DNA from: Candidatus Melainabacteria bacterium | Lineage (GTDB): Bacteria; Cyanobacteriota; Vampirovibrionia; 2-02-FULL-35-15 | NCBI GenBank assembly: GCA_023250195.1 | Contig: JAHFBF010000005.1 | Coordinates: 1-64,000 of the forward strand | Reading direction: 5' to 3' | DNA length: 64,000 nucleotides | In this document: in pieces, positions 51,544 through 61,500 of the stretch | How positions within the stretch are numbered: the first letter of the stretch is position 1 | How the letters are laid out: every line of letters starts with the position of its first letter | The notes under the pieces: generated by a model | Seen by the model: only the letters and a program-made list of their open reading frames with translations | What the model was told of the DNA's origin: nothing | Databases searched by the model: none | Translations under genes and position numbers: made by a program

Positions 51544-53145
51544 TTAAACCCGTCCGGTAGTTGTACCTTCTTCAAGCCAAATTTGAAGTTTGCTTGCTAA
51601 AAATTCCGGTTTTTCAACTGCTGCCTCTTTAAGGCCGGTTATAATGCCTGATAAATCTGGTTGCTGTGCCGCTAGCTCTGCAACAGGGGTTTGTGTAGTT
51701 TGGGATATTTGTGCTTCTGGTTTTTGAAACTGTTTTTGCCTTGATTGATTAATCTGTGACACTGTGCTTTGAGCTGGCTCAGGTGGTCTTCCTCTAAATG
51801 AATTAAGAACAATAAGAAAACCAATAATAGAAACTACAACTCCTGCCCAGCGTGGCATACCTTTAAAGAAGTTAGTAGCTTGGTCTACATAAGCAGTTAT
51901 ACTTGGCGCAGCAAAAGATTTTCTTGGCTTAGCTGAAAGAGTTTTTCCTGTAACAAATTCTGCCACGGTAACTTTTATATCATCCACTGTTGTAGCAGGG
52001 CTTGTAATTGCAGCTATGCCTTCACGTAATTGTTTAACTGATATCTTTGGAAGGAGATCGCTGTTCAGTGCAACTGCAACTGTAATCTTTGAAATTCTTC
52101 CTGGCGGTGTACTCACTGTTTTTTGTTTGAAACTTGGATATCTTTGTGTTACTCTGTTTGTTCTGGCATAATTTTTACTGCCGTCTAAACCAGGCACTGC
52201 GGGTCCTACCGCTTGTCCATCTGAACCGGCACCTAATCTTTCATCGCCAATTTGTTCCTGACCAACTACTCCATTTGCAAATGTAGTAGCGGATTCTTCA
52301 ATTTTCTTCCTGCTTATTTCAGAGCTTACTCTTACTATATATCCGTTATAACCAAGTAATGGCTGAAGATATTCTTCAATTCTTTTTTGAATTATTTTGT
52401 TTACTCTTTCAGATTCTTCTATAAGTTCGCTTGCTGCAATTTCTTCTGTTTCTACCGAAGAATATGTTTCCCCATTTGTATCAATGACAGAAACATTATT
52501 TTTTTGTAAATTAGGAACATATCCGACTAACAAATTCAAAACGCTTCTTACCTGTGCTCTTGTAAGTTTTGAATTGTCATCAGGCAATTCTATTTGTACA
52601 GTTGCAGTAGTTGGCGCCTGATACTGGCTAAATAACTGTGGTTCAGGGATGTTTATACGGACTGTAGCCCATTTAATCCCGGTCATTCTGCTGATAATTC
52701 GTGAAAGATCCCCATTAACTGCTCTCATCATCTTTATTCTTTTATCATAGTCTGATGCAGCCCAGTCAGTCTTGTCAAAAAGATTAAAACCATCTTCCTG
52801 CAGCAAATCACTTCTTGAAAGTGCAAGAGCAGCTTTGTCAAAATCCTTCTGGAAAACTTGAACATTTACTTTACCAGGTAAATCACTGCTGGATATTTTC
52901 CCGTCAATATCACTTAACTTTAATTTTGAAATGATTTCAAATGCTCTACCTTGGTCAATTTTCTTTACAAGTTCAACTTGTGCACCTTTATCTGCACTGT
53001 GTGTCCATGCAAAAATTATAATGATAATGGTTAGTACAACTGTTATAACACCAGCACCCAATAAAACCATTTTTCTATTTTGCCCAAGATTTGCCATTGC
53101 ATTTTGGACATTTTGTGGGTTTAATTGTGTTTGTTCTGTTGCCAT
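51544..53145 (-). CDS. fliF: Flagellar M-ring protein FliF
   Basis: Forms the MS ring in the inner membrane. First membrane segment at about residues 27-48 (KMVLLGAGVITVVLTIIIIIFAW) and second at about 436-455 (WAGVVVSIIGFLIVLNSF). The periplasmic ring-building domains include KIMMRAVNGDLSRIISRMTGI (in short pieces) and TATVQIELPDDNSKLTRAQ. The C-terminal PEFLASKLQIWLEEG is the FliG-binding tail. The length of 533 aa is normal. It is followed by the small protein in the fliG position. Confidence 0.93.
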   Translation of the reverse strand: MATEQTQLNPQNVQNAMANLGQNRKMVLLGAGVITVVLTIIIIIFAWTHSADKGAQVELVKKIDQGRAFEIISKLKLSDIDGKISSSDLPGKVNVQVFQKDFDKAALALSRSDLLQEDGFNLFDKTDWAASDYDKRIKMMRAVNGDLSRIISRMTGIKWATVRINIPEPQLFSQYQAPTTATVQIELPDDNSKLTRAQVRSVLNLLVGYVPNLQKNNVSVIDTNGETYSSVETEEIAASELIEESERVNKIIQKRIEEYLQPLLGYNGYIVRVSSEISRKKIEESATTFANGVVGQEQIGDERLGAGSDGQAVGPAVPGLDGSKNYARTNRVTQRYPSFKQKTVSTPPGRISKITVAVALNSDLLPKISVKQLREGIAAITSPATTVDDIKVTVAEFVTGKTLSAKPRKSFAAPSITAYVDQATNFFKGMPRWAGVVVSIIGFLIVLNSFRGRPPEPAQSTVSQINQSRQKQFQKPEAQISQTTQTPVAELAAQQPDLSGIITGLKEAAVEKPEFLASKLQIWLEEGTTTGRV

Positions 53146-53175
53146 GTTTCCTTACTTTTAACCTTTAAGTTTTTA

Positions 53176-53493
53176 TTACACTTGCATTTGTGTCAGTTTT
53201 TCTACTGTACTTATAAACTTCCCTGCTACCTGGGTAGTTAAACCAAGGGCTATTTCTTCTTCTGCCATTGCAATCATTACTTCATGAAGGTTAACTTTAC
53301 CTGTGGTTACAGCAGCTTCAGTTAATTGTTCCGATTTATTCATCATGTTATTTACTTTATCTAACATGCTCCCTAAAATATCCTTGAACTGAGAACTACC
53401 AAAATCGACTCCACCTTTTAATGTAGGTATTTGAGGAATCTCAGGAAGTGCTGGAATCATATTTTTAAAAGTTTGTGGTGTAAAGTTATTCAT
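53176..53493 (-). CDS. fliE: Flagellar hook-basal body protein FliE
   Basis: Links the MS ring to the rod. The C-terminal helix region LTEAAVTTGKVNLHEVMIAMAEEEIALGLTTQV (as consecutive short parts) is the FliE signature; 105 aa is the normal length. N-terminal Pro-rich segment. A ribosome site AAGGAG precedes the ATG on the minus strand. It lies between the transglycosylase and fliF, as in many flagellar operons. Confidence 0.9.
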   Translation of the reverse strand: MNNFTPQTFKNMIPALPEIPQIPTLKGGVDFGSSQFKDILGSMLDKVNNMMNKSEQLTEAAVTTGKVNLHEVMIAMAEEEIALGLTTQVAGKFISTVEKLTQMQV

Positions 53494-53512
53494 TTTTTTC
53501 TCCTTGTTGGGC

Positions 53513-54049
53513 CTATGTTAGTCTGCTCATAATTCCATTTACATATTTTCTTGTTTCTGCAAATGGTGGAATGCCTTTAAATTTTTCTACATTCCCTGGT
53601 CCTGCATTGTATGCTGACAGAGCTAAAGCTACATTGCCTTGGTAACGGTTTAGTAAAGAAGATAAATATTTAGTACCTGCCCTTATGTTCTCAATAGGAT
53701 TTAATGGGTCTTTAACTCCCAGAGACTGAGCTGTCCCTGGCATAAGTTGCATTAATCCTAATGCACCTGCCTTGGAAACAACATTTGGGTTAAACCCTGA
53801 TTCCTGCTCTATAACTGCTTTTATCAATTTTGGATCTACATTATTCTCTCTTGAAATTTGTTCGATGTGTAGTTCTAATTTTTGCCTGTATAAACTGGCC
53901 GAAAGATCTTTTACTATACCTGAAAAAGAATTTTTTGCATTTTGCGTAGTTGATTTTTCAAGTTCAGAAACCTGTTTAGATATTTCTGCAACTCTCTCCA
54001 ATGCAGAATTTAATCCTGCTGAAGCAGCTAAATTATTAAAATTATCCAC
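53513..54049 (-). CDS. Lytic transglycosylase (SLT domain), flagellar operon, 178 aa
   Basis: Soluble lytic transglycosylase domain at about residues 65-175. The catalytic Glu is in [15 protein letters not shown], followed by [47 protein letters not shown] and ETRKYV. A coiled-coil-like N-terminus (about 1-50). There is no signal peptide, so it probably leaves with the flagellar export system, like FlgJ. The role is to open the peptidoglycan for the rod. Position inside the operon supports this. Confidence 0.9.
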   Translation of the reverse strand: MDNFNNLAASAGLNSALERVAEISKQVSELEKSTTQNAKNSFSGIVKDLSASLYRQKLELHIEQISRENNVDPKLIKAVIEQESGFNPNVVSKAGALGLMQLMPGTAQSLGVKDPLNPIENIRAGTKYLSSLLNRYQGNVALALSAYNAGPGNVEKFKGIPPFAETRKYVNGIMSRLT

Positions 54050-54083
54050 CTATTTTACCCTCACGTATGTTTAAGCTCTCTTA

Positions 54084-54548
54084 TTAACCACCCGGTTTGC
54101 CAATATTTAGAGTTTCTCTAGCTGCAGATTTTGCCATTTCAACAATGGATAGATTTGCTTTGTAGTTTCTTACTGCATACATCATTTCAACCATTTCAGT
54201 TAATGTATCAACATTTGACATTTCTACATCGCCTTTGGCATCTGCCTTTGGATGTCCCGGAATATGGATTTTAGGTCCCGGTGTCTGATCTTCTACAACT
54301 TGACTTACTGAAACGCCCCTCCCAGGCTGATTACCAGAAAGAAAGTTCATTAAATTTTCTTCTTTAATTCCAAGCTGCTTAGCCATAATAATTGAGAATG
54401 GATCTGCTGTTCTTTGACTAAATACCGCAATTTGTCTTTTATAGCCTGGTGTAGTTGAATTAGCTATATTCTTAGAGACAATTTCCATTCTCTCTCTCTG
54501 GGCTTCAAGACCATTTGATGCTGTATTTAATAAATCAAAGAATGTCAT
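54084..54548 (-). CDS. flgC: Flagellar basal-body rod protein FlgC
   Basis: Proximal rod component. N-terminal MEIVSKNIANSTTPGYKRQ carries the rod-protein motif (N-x-A-N-x-x-T-x-G-Y). The C-terminal DTLTEMVEMMYAVRNYKANLS is the matching helix. The length of 154 aa is usual. A small hairpin repeat (54561-54580) sits just before its ribosome site AAAAAGGAAC. Confidence 0.92.
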   Translation of the reverse strand: MTFFDLLNTASNGLEAQRERMEIVSKNIANSTTPGYKRQIAVFSQRTADPFSIIMAKQLGIKEENLMNFLSGNQPGRGVSVSQVVEDQTPGPKIHIPGHPKADAKGDVEMSNVDTLTEMVEMMYAVRNYKANLSIVEMAKSAARETLNIGKPGG

Positions 54549-54560
54549 TTGTTCCTTTTT

Positions 54561-54580
54561 GGCAGATACATCGATCTGCC
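54561..54580. repeat. GGCAGAT hairpin between flgB and flgC
   Basis: Arms GGCAGAT and ATCTGCC around ACATCG, flanked by CACTACT. A similar element with GGGCGGAT/ATCAGCCC around ACATTG lies at 54961-54982, overlapping the end of the next gene upstream. Confidence 0.7.
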
Positions 54581-54590
54581 ACTACTCCTT

Positions 54591-54941
54591 TTAACTTGCT
54601 CTAACTTCTAATGCTTTCTTCATATGTTCAAAATGATGTGAAATAGACTTAATCATTAGCGTATATCGCAAATGATTGTCATAAAGTTTCGACATCTCAG
54701 ATTCAAGTGTCATTTTGCCTGAATAATCTCTGTATCTTGAAGTGGCTAGTAAAGAACTATTTCCTTCTTCAGACTGTGCCAGGTTACTTTTTAATCCACT
54801 TAAAACCTGTCCGAAATCAAGGTCTTGTCTGATATAATTTTTCGTTTCAATATTTGTCAGATTATTAGAAAGGAGCTCCTGACGCTGTATCAGTGCATCT
54901 GTTAGTACTTTTGTTGTTCTAAATCCTTCTGTATTAAACAT
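54591..54941 (-). CDS. flgB: Flagellar basal-body rod protein FlgB
   Basis: Proximal rod component, 116 aa, a little shorter than usual. The N-terminus ALIQRQELLSNNLTNIETKNYIRQDLDF has the rod motif with Glu-Thr-Lys-Asn instead of the usual Thr-Pro-Gly. The C-terminal helix LESEMSKLYDNHLRYTLMIK matches the family. It sits immediately upstream of flgC, the normal order. Confidence 0.88.
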   Translation of the reverse strand: MFNTEGFRTTKVLTDALIQRQELLSNNLTNIETKNYIRQDLDFGQVLSGLKSNLAQSEEGNSSLLATSRYRDYSGKMTLESEMSKLYDNHLRYTLMIKSISHHFEHMKKALEVRAS

Positions 54942-54960
54942 TTTCTTTTTCCTCTTCTTC

Positions 54961-54982
54961 GGGCGGATACATTGATCAGCCC
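54961..54982. repeat. GGGCGGAT hairpin over the end of the 105-aa gene
   Basis: GGGCGGAT and ATCAGCCC around ACATTG (imperfect), flanked by CCTACTACC. It overlaps the stop of the 105-aa gene and supplies its last residues (TGSRG). Confidence 0.65.
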
Positions 54983-55293
54983 CTACTACCAGTTCTAATA
55001 TTTTTGGTATCGGCTAAATCTCGATATTTCTTATAGAAATCATTAAGAGTCTGTTTTCCCTGTGCACTTTTTAAAAAATAATCTACAAATTGCTCTGAAT
55101 TTGCAGAAAGTATAGAGCTAGCCCCAGAGCTGACTTCTTTATCTTCATCAGTTTTAAATCCATTATCTTCAGTATCAGTTACCAAAGAATTAAATATGTC
55201 CTTAAAAACCAGAGTAGAAATTTCTGTTATTGCTGTATCCTTTGGCAATTGGTTTTCTAAATTCAAACTGACTCGTGGATTAATGTTTTGCAT
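54976..55293 (-). CDS. Unknown flagellar-operon protein, 105 aa
   Basis: Unrecognised. N-terminal part with ISTLVFKDIFNSLVT, a low-complexity Asp/Ser-rich middle, and a C-terminal helix (QFVDYFLKSAQGKQTLNDFYKKY). A rod-binding role like the FlgJ N-domain is conceivable from its position before flgB, since the transglycosylase in this operon lacks that domain. No sequence proof. It starts 4 bp after the 273-aa gene; the last codons come from a repeat. Confidence 0.5.
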   Translation of the reverse strand: MQNINPRVSLNLENQLPKDTAITEISTLVFKDIFNSLVTDTEDNGFKTDEDKEVSSGASSILSANSEQFVDYFLKSAQGKQTLNDFYKKYRDLADTKNIRTGSRG

Positions 55294-55297
55294 AGAT

Positions 55298-56119
55298 TTA
55301 CATCTCTAGTTTTGATTCGTCAAAACTGTTTTCATTGCCGCTTGCACGGCTACCTTCACCCTCATCCCAATAAGTTTCATCAAAACTACCATCAGTATTT
55401 TGTTCTTTAGAGAAATTGTCTAATGAGATTTTGTAATCAAGTGCCTCTTTGTCTATCTGAACTGGATTCATAAAACCTACCGTTCTTCTCAAACCAAAAA
55501 ACGATTTCACAGCACCTAGTAAACCAACCAAAGGCATAAGAAACGCTGACCATTTTCCAAAAGCACCAGATGTAATGCCATTTAATCCTGGAATCGTTCC
55601 TGGCTGTGCAAAACCACCTAAATTACCTGCGCCAAATGCTCCTACTCCTCCGGGAATTCCTCCTGCTCCTCCAGGAATTCCTCCTATTGTTCCGGGAATT
55701 CCTCCTGCAGTAATACCACCCTGACCTGCAAATCCTTGAAGTGGATTAATTCCTGTATTTAGTTGACCATAAGGATTAGCAAATCCCTGTGGCACTGGTG
55801 GTGACTGTAAACTGTTTATAATAGAGCCAGGGCTGAAAGCTTCTCTTTTAGAGGGTTGAACTGCTCCAAAGAAACCTTGTCCACCAGCTAAACTATTTGC
55901 ATATGCCTGTGCTGCACCTTGATTTTGTCCATTATAACTCTGTGCAAAATTAGCTGTATTAGTTGGGCTACCTGGGTTACCTGTAAATGCTCCAAGCAAG
56001 CTTTTAAACATTTTTCCCAATACTGCCTGTGGAGGAATATTAACTCCATTTCCATAAGGATTAGTAAAAGCAGTATTTGAGACTGAGCTGTTTATGGTAC
56101 TTAGAAATTCTTGTAACAT
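55298..56119 (-). CDS. Unknown Gly/Pro/Asn-rich flagellar-operon protein, 273 aa
   Basis: Unrecognised. Ends are more complex, while residues about 45-185 are low-complexity with GIPGG/GGIPG repeats. One hydrophobic segment at about 195-215 (GKWSAFLMPLVGLLGAVKSFFGL) could be a membrane span. The acidic C-terminus (DETYWDEGEGSRASGNENSF) follows LGLRRTVGFMNP. No known flagellar protein matches. Position between the rod genes suggests a rod- or export-gate-associated role. Confidence 0.55.
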   Translation of the reverse strand: MLQEFLSTINSSVSNTAFTNPYGNGVNIPPQAVLGKMFKSLLGAFTGNPGSPTNTANFAQSYNGQNQGAAQAYANSLAGGQGFFGAVQPSKREAFSPGSIINSLQSPPVPQGFANPYGQLNTGINPLQGFAGQGGITAGGIPGTIGGIPGGAGGIPGGVGAFGAGNLGGFAQPGTIPGLNGITSGAFGKWSAFLMPLVGLLGAVKSFFGLRRTVGFMNPVQIDKEALDYKISLDNFSKEQNTDGSFDETYWDEGEGSRASGNENSFDESKLEM

Positions 56120-56143
56120 TTTTTCTACTTCCTTCCTAAATAA

Positions 56144-56959
56144 CTATACGGACTTACTTATTGTGTAATTGACCTGTTCATAGAGCTTGTCAATAACCTT
56201 TAAAACTTTAAACTGCGCTGAAATAAGGTTTTTCATCTGAGTTACATTCATCATTTCCTGTGTAATATCAACATTGCCATACTCTAAATAACCCTGCTTT
56301 ACTTTGGTAGAATCATTTGGTCCATAATCCACTTCCTGTACCTGGCCTGATAGTTTTGTAGGAAGATAAAATCCTTTTCCAACTGATTCAAGTCCTTGAG
56401 GATTATTAAATGCAACAACATTAATTCTTCCTATTTTTCTTTTCTCACCTGTCTCAGAATTAATTCCGTTTACTGTTCCATCTTCTGAAATTTCAGGAAC
56501 AAGATCAGCCGGGATTATAAGTTTTGGTGTGGTTACTTCTATGTTTAAACCAAGTGCATTTTTCCTGCCTTTATTAATCTCTATAATCGGTTTGCCAACT
56601 CCTTCTATAAGAGGAATTACACGATATCCTTCATCAGCAGTTACCAATTCTCCTTCACTGCTTAATCTAAAACACCCTGCTCTTGAGTATGCTCTTTGTC
56701 CATTTGGCAACTCCACTTCAAAAAAGCCAGGTCCGTCTAAAGCCAGATCAAAAACTTCTGTAGTTTTTCTTAAAGGTCCCTGAGAAAAATCTTTTGCTTC
56801 ATGTCTTATAATTTCACCATTTAGAGTCTCAATAAAAGTTGTCTGCTTCTTTTTATAACCAACTGATTTAATGTTTGAAATATTTTCAATAGTTTTTGCT
56901 AAAGCTTCAGAACTTCCTTCTGTTGCTCTGACTGTTTGATAACCCAGCTTATTGAACAT
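56144..56959 (-). CDS. FlgF/FlgG-type rod protein, 271 aa
   Basis: Flagellar rod or hook-proximal protein. The N-terminal motif is modified (IENISNIKSVGYKKKQTTF). Middle FDLALDGPGFFEVELPNGQRAYSRAG and QGYLEYGNVDITQEMMNVTQ are typical of FlgG/FlgF. Length is that of FlgG (about 260). I cannot decide between F and G; the longer of the two copies is more likely FlgG. The paralog upstream starts the pair, 11 bp away. Confidence 0.85.
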   Translation of the reverse strand: MFNKLGYQTVRATEGSSEALAKTIENISNIKSVGYKKKQTTFIETLNGEIIRHEAKDFSQGPLRKTTEVFDLALDGPGFFEVELPNGQRAYSRAGCFRLSSEGELVTADEGYRVIPLIEGVGKPIIEINKGRKNALGLNIEVTTPKLIIPADLVPEISEDGTVNGINSETGEKRKIGRINVVAFNNPQGLESVGKGFYLPTKLSGQVQEVDYGPNDSTKVKQGYLEYGNVDITQEMMNVTQMKNLISAQFKVLKVIDKLYEQVNYTISKSV

Positions 56960-56970
56960 AGTTTTTCTCC

Positions 56971-57609
56971 TTAGACATTTCTTCCATATTTTTCAATCAA
57001 ATCTTTATCAACTGACATTTCCATTCCAAGAGATTTCTCGCTTGCTTCAAAAGAACGGAATGTAAGTGACAAAGCAACCATTTCACTCATAAGATTTATA
57101 TTTGATCCTTCAATAAATCCTTGATGCAGTTTCACTGGTTTGTTGTCCATGATCTTCATGGCTATTCTTCCGTATCTTTCACCACCAGCAAAAATTTCTC
57201 CGTTTTCATTAATTCGGAGATCATATTGTTTTGATAAACTGATTGGCTTATCTGTTTTTTCCACAATAATTATTTCTCGTCCATCGTGTGTAACCAGTAA
57301 ACCTTTATCATTAAAACTAAGCTTTCCGTTTCTTGTTGGCATTGGCCCATCTGCTGATTCAACAAGAATATATGCATTTCCTTCTATTGCAATATCAAGT
57401 TGATTACCTGTTTTCCTAAGAGGTCCCTGTGATTGATCCCGAAGAGTTACATCATTCAGTACCGATTTAAAATCTACAGATTCTGGGATCTCTCTTTTGT
57501 AACCAGCTGTAGTAGCATTTGCAATATTGCCTGTAACAGCTTTAAGCATCTTCAGCTTATTCAACATTCCATTTACTGTTTGGCTATATGAGTTTGCTTG
57601 ATTTGTCAT
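56971..57609 (-). CDS. FlgF/FlgG-type rod protein, 212 aa
   Basis: Second member of the rod family. It shows GNIANATTAGYKRE, LRKTGNQLDIAIEGNAYILVE and the C-terminal GSNINLMSEMVALSLTFRSFE. Shorter than normal FlgF (about 250 aa) because parts of the middle domain are missing. It is preceded by a good AAGGA site and about 160 bp of AT-rich DNA, which probably holds a promoter. Confidence 0.82.
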   Translation of the reverse strand: MTNQANSYSQTVNGMLNKLKMLKAVTGNIANATTAGYKREIPESVDFKSVLNDVTLRDQSQGPLRKTGNQLDIAIEGNAYILVESADGPMPTRNGKLSFNDKGLLVTHDGREIIIVEKTDKPISLSKQYDLRINENGEIFAGGERYGRIAMKIMDNKPVKLHQGFIEGSNINLMSEMVALSLTFRSFEASEKSLGMEMSVDKDLIEKYGRNV

Positions 57610-57771
57610 TTTTAATTTATCCTTCTCTTTGAAACAAACATTAATCTCTGTGCTCTTTTTTAAAGAGTTGAAGGATATATATATGAAGTTATTTATGATT
57701 AAGTTAAGAAATAAAATAAAATCAGGGGTACCTGAAAAAAATCAGTTTAAATTGTCAAAATTGTTTAAGGG

Positions 57772-58146
57772 TTAATTAAATAGCAATGGTGGCAACTCGT
57801 CTATTTTATAAAGTCTGGTTATTTCATGAATATCAGGAATGTTGATTCTTCCCCCAATCGCAGTAACAGAACCACCTACAACATGAGCTGGGCTGTTAAG
57901 TCCATTATCAACAGATTCCTTGGAGTTTAAATCATCAAGCGCTGCAATTCCCCCTTTTATATGTGCTGGTAGGCATGAGTAATATTTGATTTTTGCAATT
58001 GCTGCATTGATTGCTTCAATATTTGAATTCGTTTCTACTTCTTCCATAGCTTCCTTATCTAATACAAAGCAAAAAACCAATAGATCTTGATAGAGGGAAG
58101 CTAAAGATTCCAGCAAATACCCCTCATATTCATTTAATTTATCCAA
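57772..58146 (-). CDS. Unknown protein, 124 aa, upstream of the flagellar genes
   Basis: Unrecognised. The first half is helical and acidic (YEGYLLESLASLYQDLLVFCFVLD), the second half less structured with many Gly and Ile (GGIAALDDLNSKESV, SVTAIGGRINIPDIHE). No signal peptide. Same strand as the flagellar operon, about 160 bp upstream, so it may be the first gene of that operon or an independent gene. Confidence 0.5.
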   Translation of the reverse strand: MDKLNEYEGYLLESLASLYQDLLVFCFVLDKEAMEEVETNSNIEAINAAIAKIKYYSCLPAHIKGGIAALDDLNSKESVDNGLNSPAHVVGGSVTAIGGRINIPDIHEITRLYKIDELPPLLFN

Positions 58147-58515
58147 TAAGTCTCAAAAGAGACACATGTTCAAGAAAGCTAGTCAATCGGATAATACAAA
58201 CTCCGGGTAAAGTATTTTATATTAATTCTGATTACATCTGAAAAAACTTGGCGGTTTTCCCTAAAAAATATCTGATTACTGTAAATAAAGACAAAAATAA
58301 ATTTTATAGAGATTTAATAATTTCATTGCTCAATGCATATGAACGTACAGACACTATCTGTATTTTAAGAAATCATCACAAAATCTTTATTAAAAAAGCT
58401 GGAATATTATCTTGATACCGGGTAAGATTTATCCGTTCAATGAAATTAATTAAACAGTGAAATAAGTACTTTATTATTCAAAAAAATAATTTAAGAAGTT
58501 GAATTAAAAAAGTTA
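58147..58515. other. Divergent AT-rich spacer before the giant gene
   Basis: No gene was found. It must carry the promoter for the giant secreted protein (plus) and for the 124-aa gene (minus). I see no clear sigma-factor site. Confidence 0.5.
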
Positions 58516-61500
58516 ATGAAAAAAATAAACAAAAAAAGTTTGTTTAAAGGGGGATTGAGTCTCTGTTTAATTTTACTTTTAAATTTCCCGATTTTTACAG
58601 CTTTAAACTTCAATGTAAAAAATCTTTTTCTTATCCCTGAATTTTCTTTGGATTTCAAATTTGAAGTAAATTCACAAAAGGCAGAAGCCATTACACTTAA
58701 AAATGAAAACTCCAAAACAAAATCCGAAACAAATTCTGAAGCTATTAATGAAAGTAAACCTTTAAACACTTCTGAAGGACTGACTGATTTTTCAATACTT
58801 CCTACATCTACAACCAGTTCATTTAAAAAGAAACCATACGTTACTTTCCTTGATGGTGCTTATTTCAGCCCGTACAAAGAGCTTACAAAAATAGATTTGA
58901 AGCAAGTAAGTGATAATAACGGCGGACAAGCATGTCAACAAGGACCAAACTTAATCCAAAATGGTGGCTTTGAAAGCCCAATAATTAATAACCCTTCTAC
59001 AAATAATCTATGGAAGGTTTATGGAAATGGTCAAGTTCCTGGCTGGGGCCCAGGACCAAATTCTAATTATCTGGTTGAATTACAAAGGCTGGGCCTTTTT
59101 CCAGGCTCTCCAATAGAAGGTCTTCAATGGGCTGAAATTGATGACCCTGGTTCAGTTGATCTAATTCAGACAATTCCAACTATATCCGGTAAGACTTATG
59201 TAATAAGATTTGCATATTCACTTCGCCCCGGTGCAGGTTACCAGGCACTTGGTGTTTACTGGAATGGACAGTTGGTTGGACAAGTAAGTGGCACAAATAA
59301 CAATCCTTCATCATCTCTAAGCTGGACTTATTACACACTTAATGTTCAAGCAGTTTCAAACAGTAGTGTCTTGGGATTCGGCAGTACTGCAGGTTTAGCT
59401 GGTGCAGGAAATCTGATTGATGATGTATCAGTTAAAGACAATTGTGTCTGCGGAAGCGGTCAAGTACTTTGCAGCGGCATTTGTTACACAGGAACTTGTT
59501 GCTCTAATATACAATGTTCAAGCGGTCAATCCTGCTCAAACAACAGCTGTTCAAATTGTGATCAACTGGGTTTCTGGAAATACGATGAGAATGGAACTAC
59601 AGCATTTGATTCATCAACAAATATTAACAACGGTACCTATATAGGAATGCCTCCTCCAGTAAGTGATGTAGCACCAGTTTCTTATCCAAATCCTTGCAGT
59701 CGTCAATTTAACGGATCATCTCAGTACGTTACCTTCCCTAATGAATCATTCTTTGACTTCTCTAATAGCGGAATGATTTCTATCTCTTTATGGGTTAAAC
59801 CTTCTACAGTCTCTGGAACTGTAAATAAAGTTCTTCTTGGAAAAGGCAAAAACTATCAGCTAAGTGTAGTCGGAGATGACATTAAATTCTCATATGGAAG
59901 TAATACAAGCACTTTTACAGATACCTACACTGCAAATACATCACTAGTTATAAATGTATGGCAGCACATAACAGTAACTTATACATTTGGTGTTGGCAAT
60001 TCAACTAAAATCTATCTAAATGGTGTTTTAGCTTCTGGTTCATGGACATTAGGTAATGGAAACAGCATAGTTGCACCAAATAACAATCTTCTCTCATCAG
60101 CAGCAGAATTCATAACTTCTGCCTCAAGTTATTTTGCAGGAAAAATAGATGAAGTGAAAATATTTAGAAGAGAGTTAAACTCTTGTGAAGTACAAGCATT
60201 AGCATCAGGACAAGATATCGTATGCCCACCGCAAAGTTGCACATCTTCAAGTTCTGGTATTAGCTCTACATCAACCTCTTCTTCATCAAGCAGCTCTTCC
60301 AGTTCTTCTTCTTCCTCAAGTTCTTCTTCTGGCGGTATTAGTTCTACATCTACTACTTCATCAAGCAGCTCTTCCAGTTCTTCTTCCTCAAGTTCAGGAG
60401 TAAGTTCCACATCTACAAGCTCTTCATCCTCAGGTGGATCTTCCAGCGGTAGTTCTTCTTCAAGCTCTTCTGGTGGAAGCAGTTCAGTTTGTACAAGCGG
60501 TTCATTCTGTACATCTGGACTAATCCCGGATTGTACCTGTACCGAAGAGTTTCATTGTGTACCAAGTACTAATCAGCCAATTTGCCATGTCCATGCAACT
60601 GGTGAACAAAGGACTCCAAACTGCATAGCACCAACATGTACAAATGGAACATTCTGTTGTCCAGGATTTATTCCGAATTGTACTCCTAATGAAGAGTTTC
60701 ATTGTGTACCAAGTACCAATCAGCCAATTTGCCATGTCCATGCAACTGGTGAATCAAGAATTGCAGGTTGTATCCCGGCACCAACTACTACTTCCAGTAC
60801 TTCTTCAAGCGGATCTTCCAGCAGCAGTTCTGGCAATGTTTCTTCTTCCTCAAGTTCAGGAGTAAGTTCCACATCTACAAGCTCTTCATCCTCAGGGGGA
60901 TCTTCATCTTCTTCAAGTAGCTCTTCCAGCAGCAGTTCATCCTCTTCAAGTTCCAACAGTTCTGGCAATGCTTCTTCTTCCTCAAGTTCAGGAGTAAGTT
61001 CCACATCTACAAGCTCTTCATCCTCAGGTAGTTCTTCATCTTCTTCAAGCGGATCTTCATGTACTGAAGGAATTATTACTGAATACAATATTCCTACTTC
61101 CTCAAGTTATCCATATGCAATCACCACAGGTCCTGATGGTAATTTATGGTTTGTTGAATATAACGGTAATAAGATTGGGGAAATTACTACAAATGGCTCT
61201 ATTACTGAATACAATATTCCTACTTCTTCAAGTTATCCTATTGGGATTACTACAGGTCCTGATGGTAATCTATGGTTTACTGAATATGGCAAGAATAAGA
61301 TTGGGAAAATTACTACAAATGGCTCTATTACTGAATACACTCTTCCCAATTCCAACAGTGGTCCTTTCTTGATTACTGCAGGTCCTGACGGTAATTTATG
61401 GTTTACTGAATATATTGGTAATAGAATTGGAAAGATTACTACAAATGGCTCTATTACTGAATATAATGTTCCTACTTCCTCAAGTTGTCCTGTTGGGATT

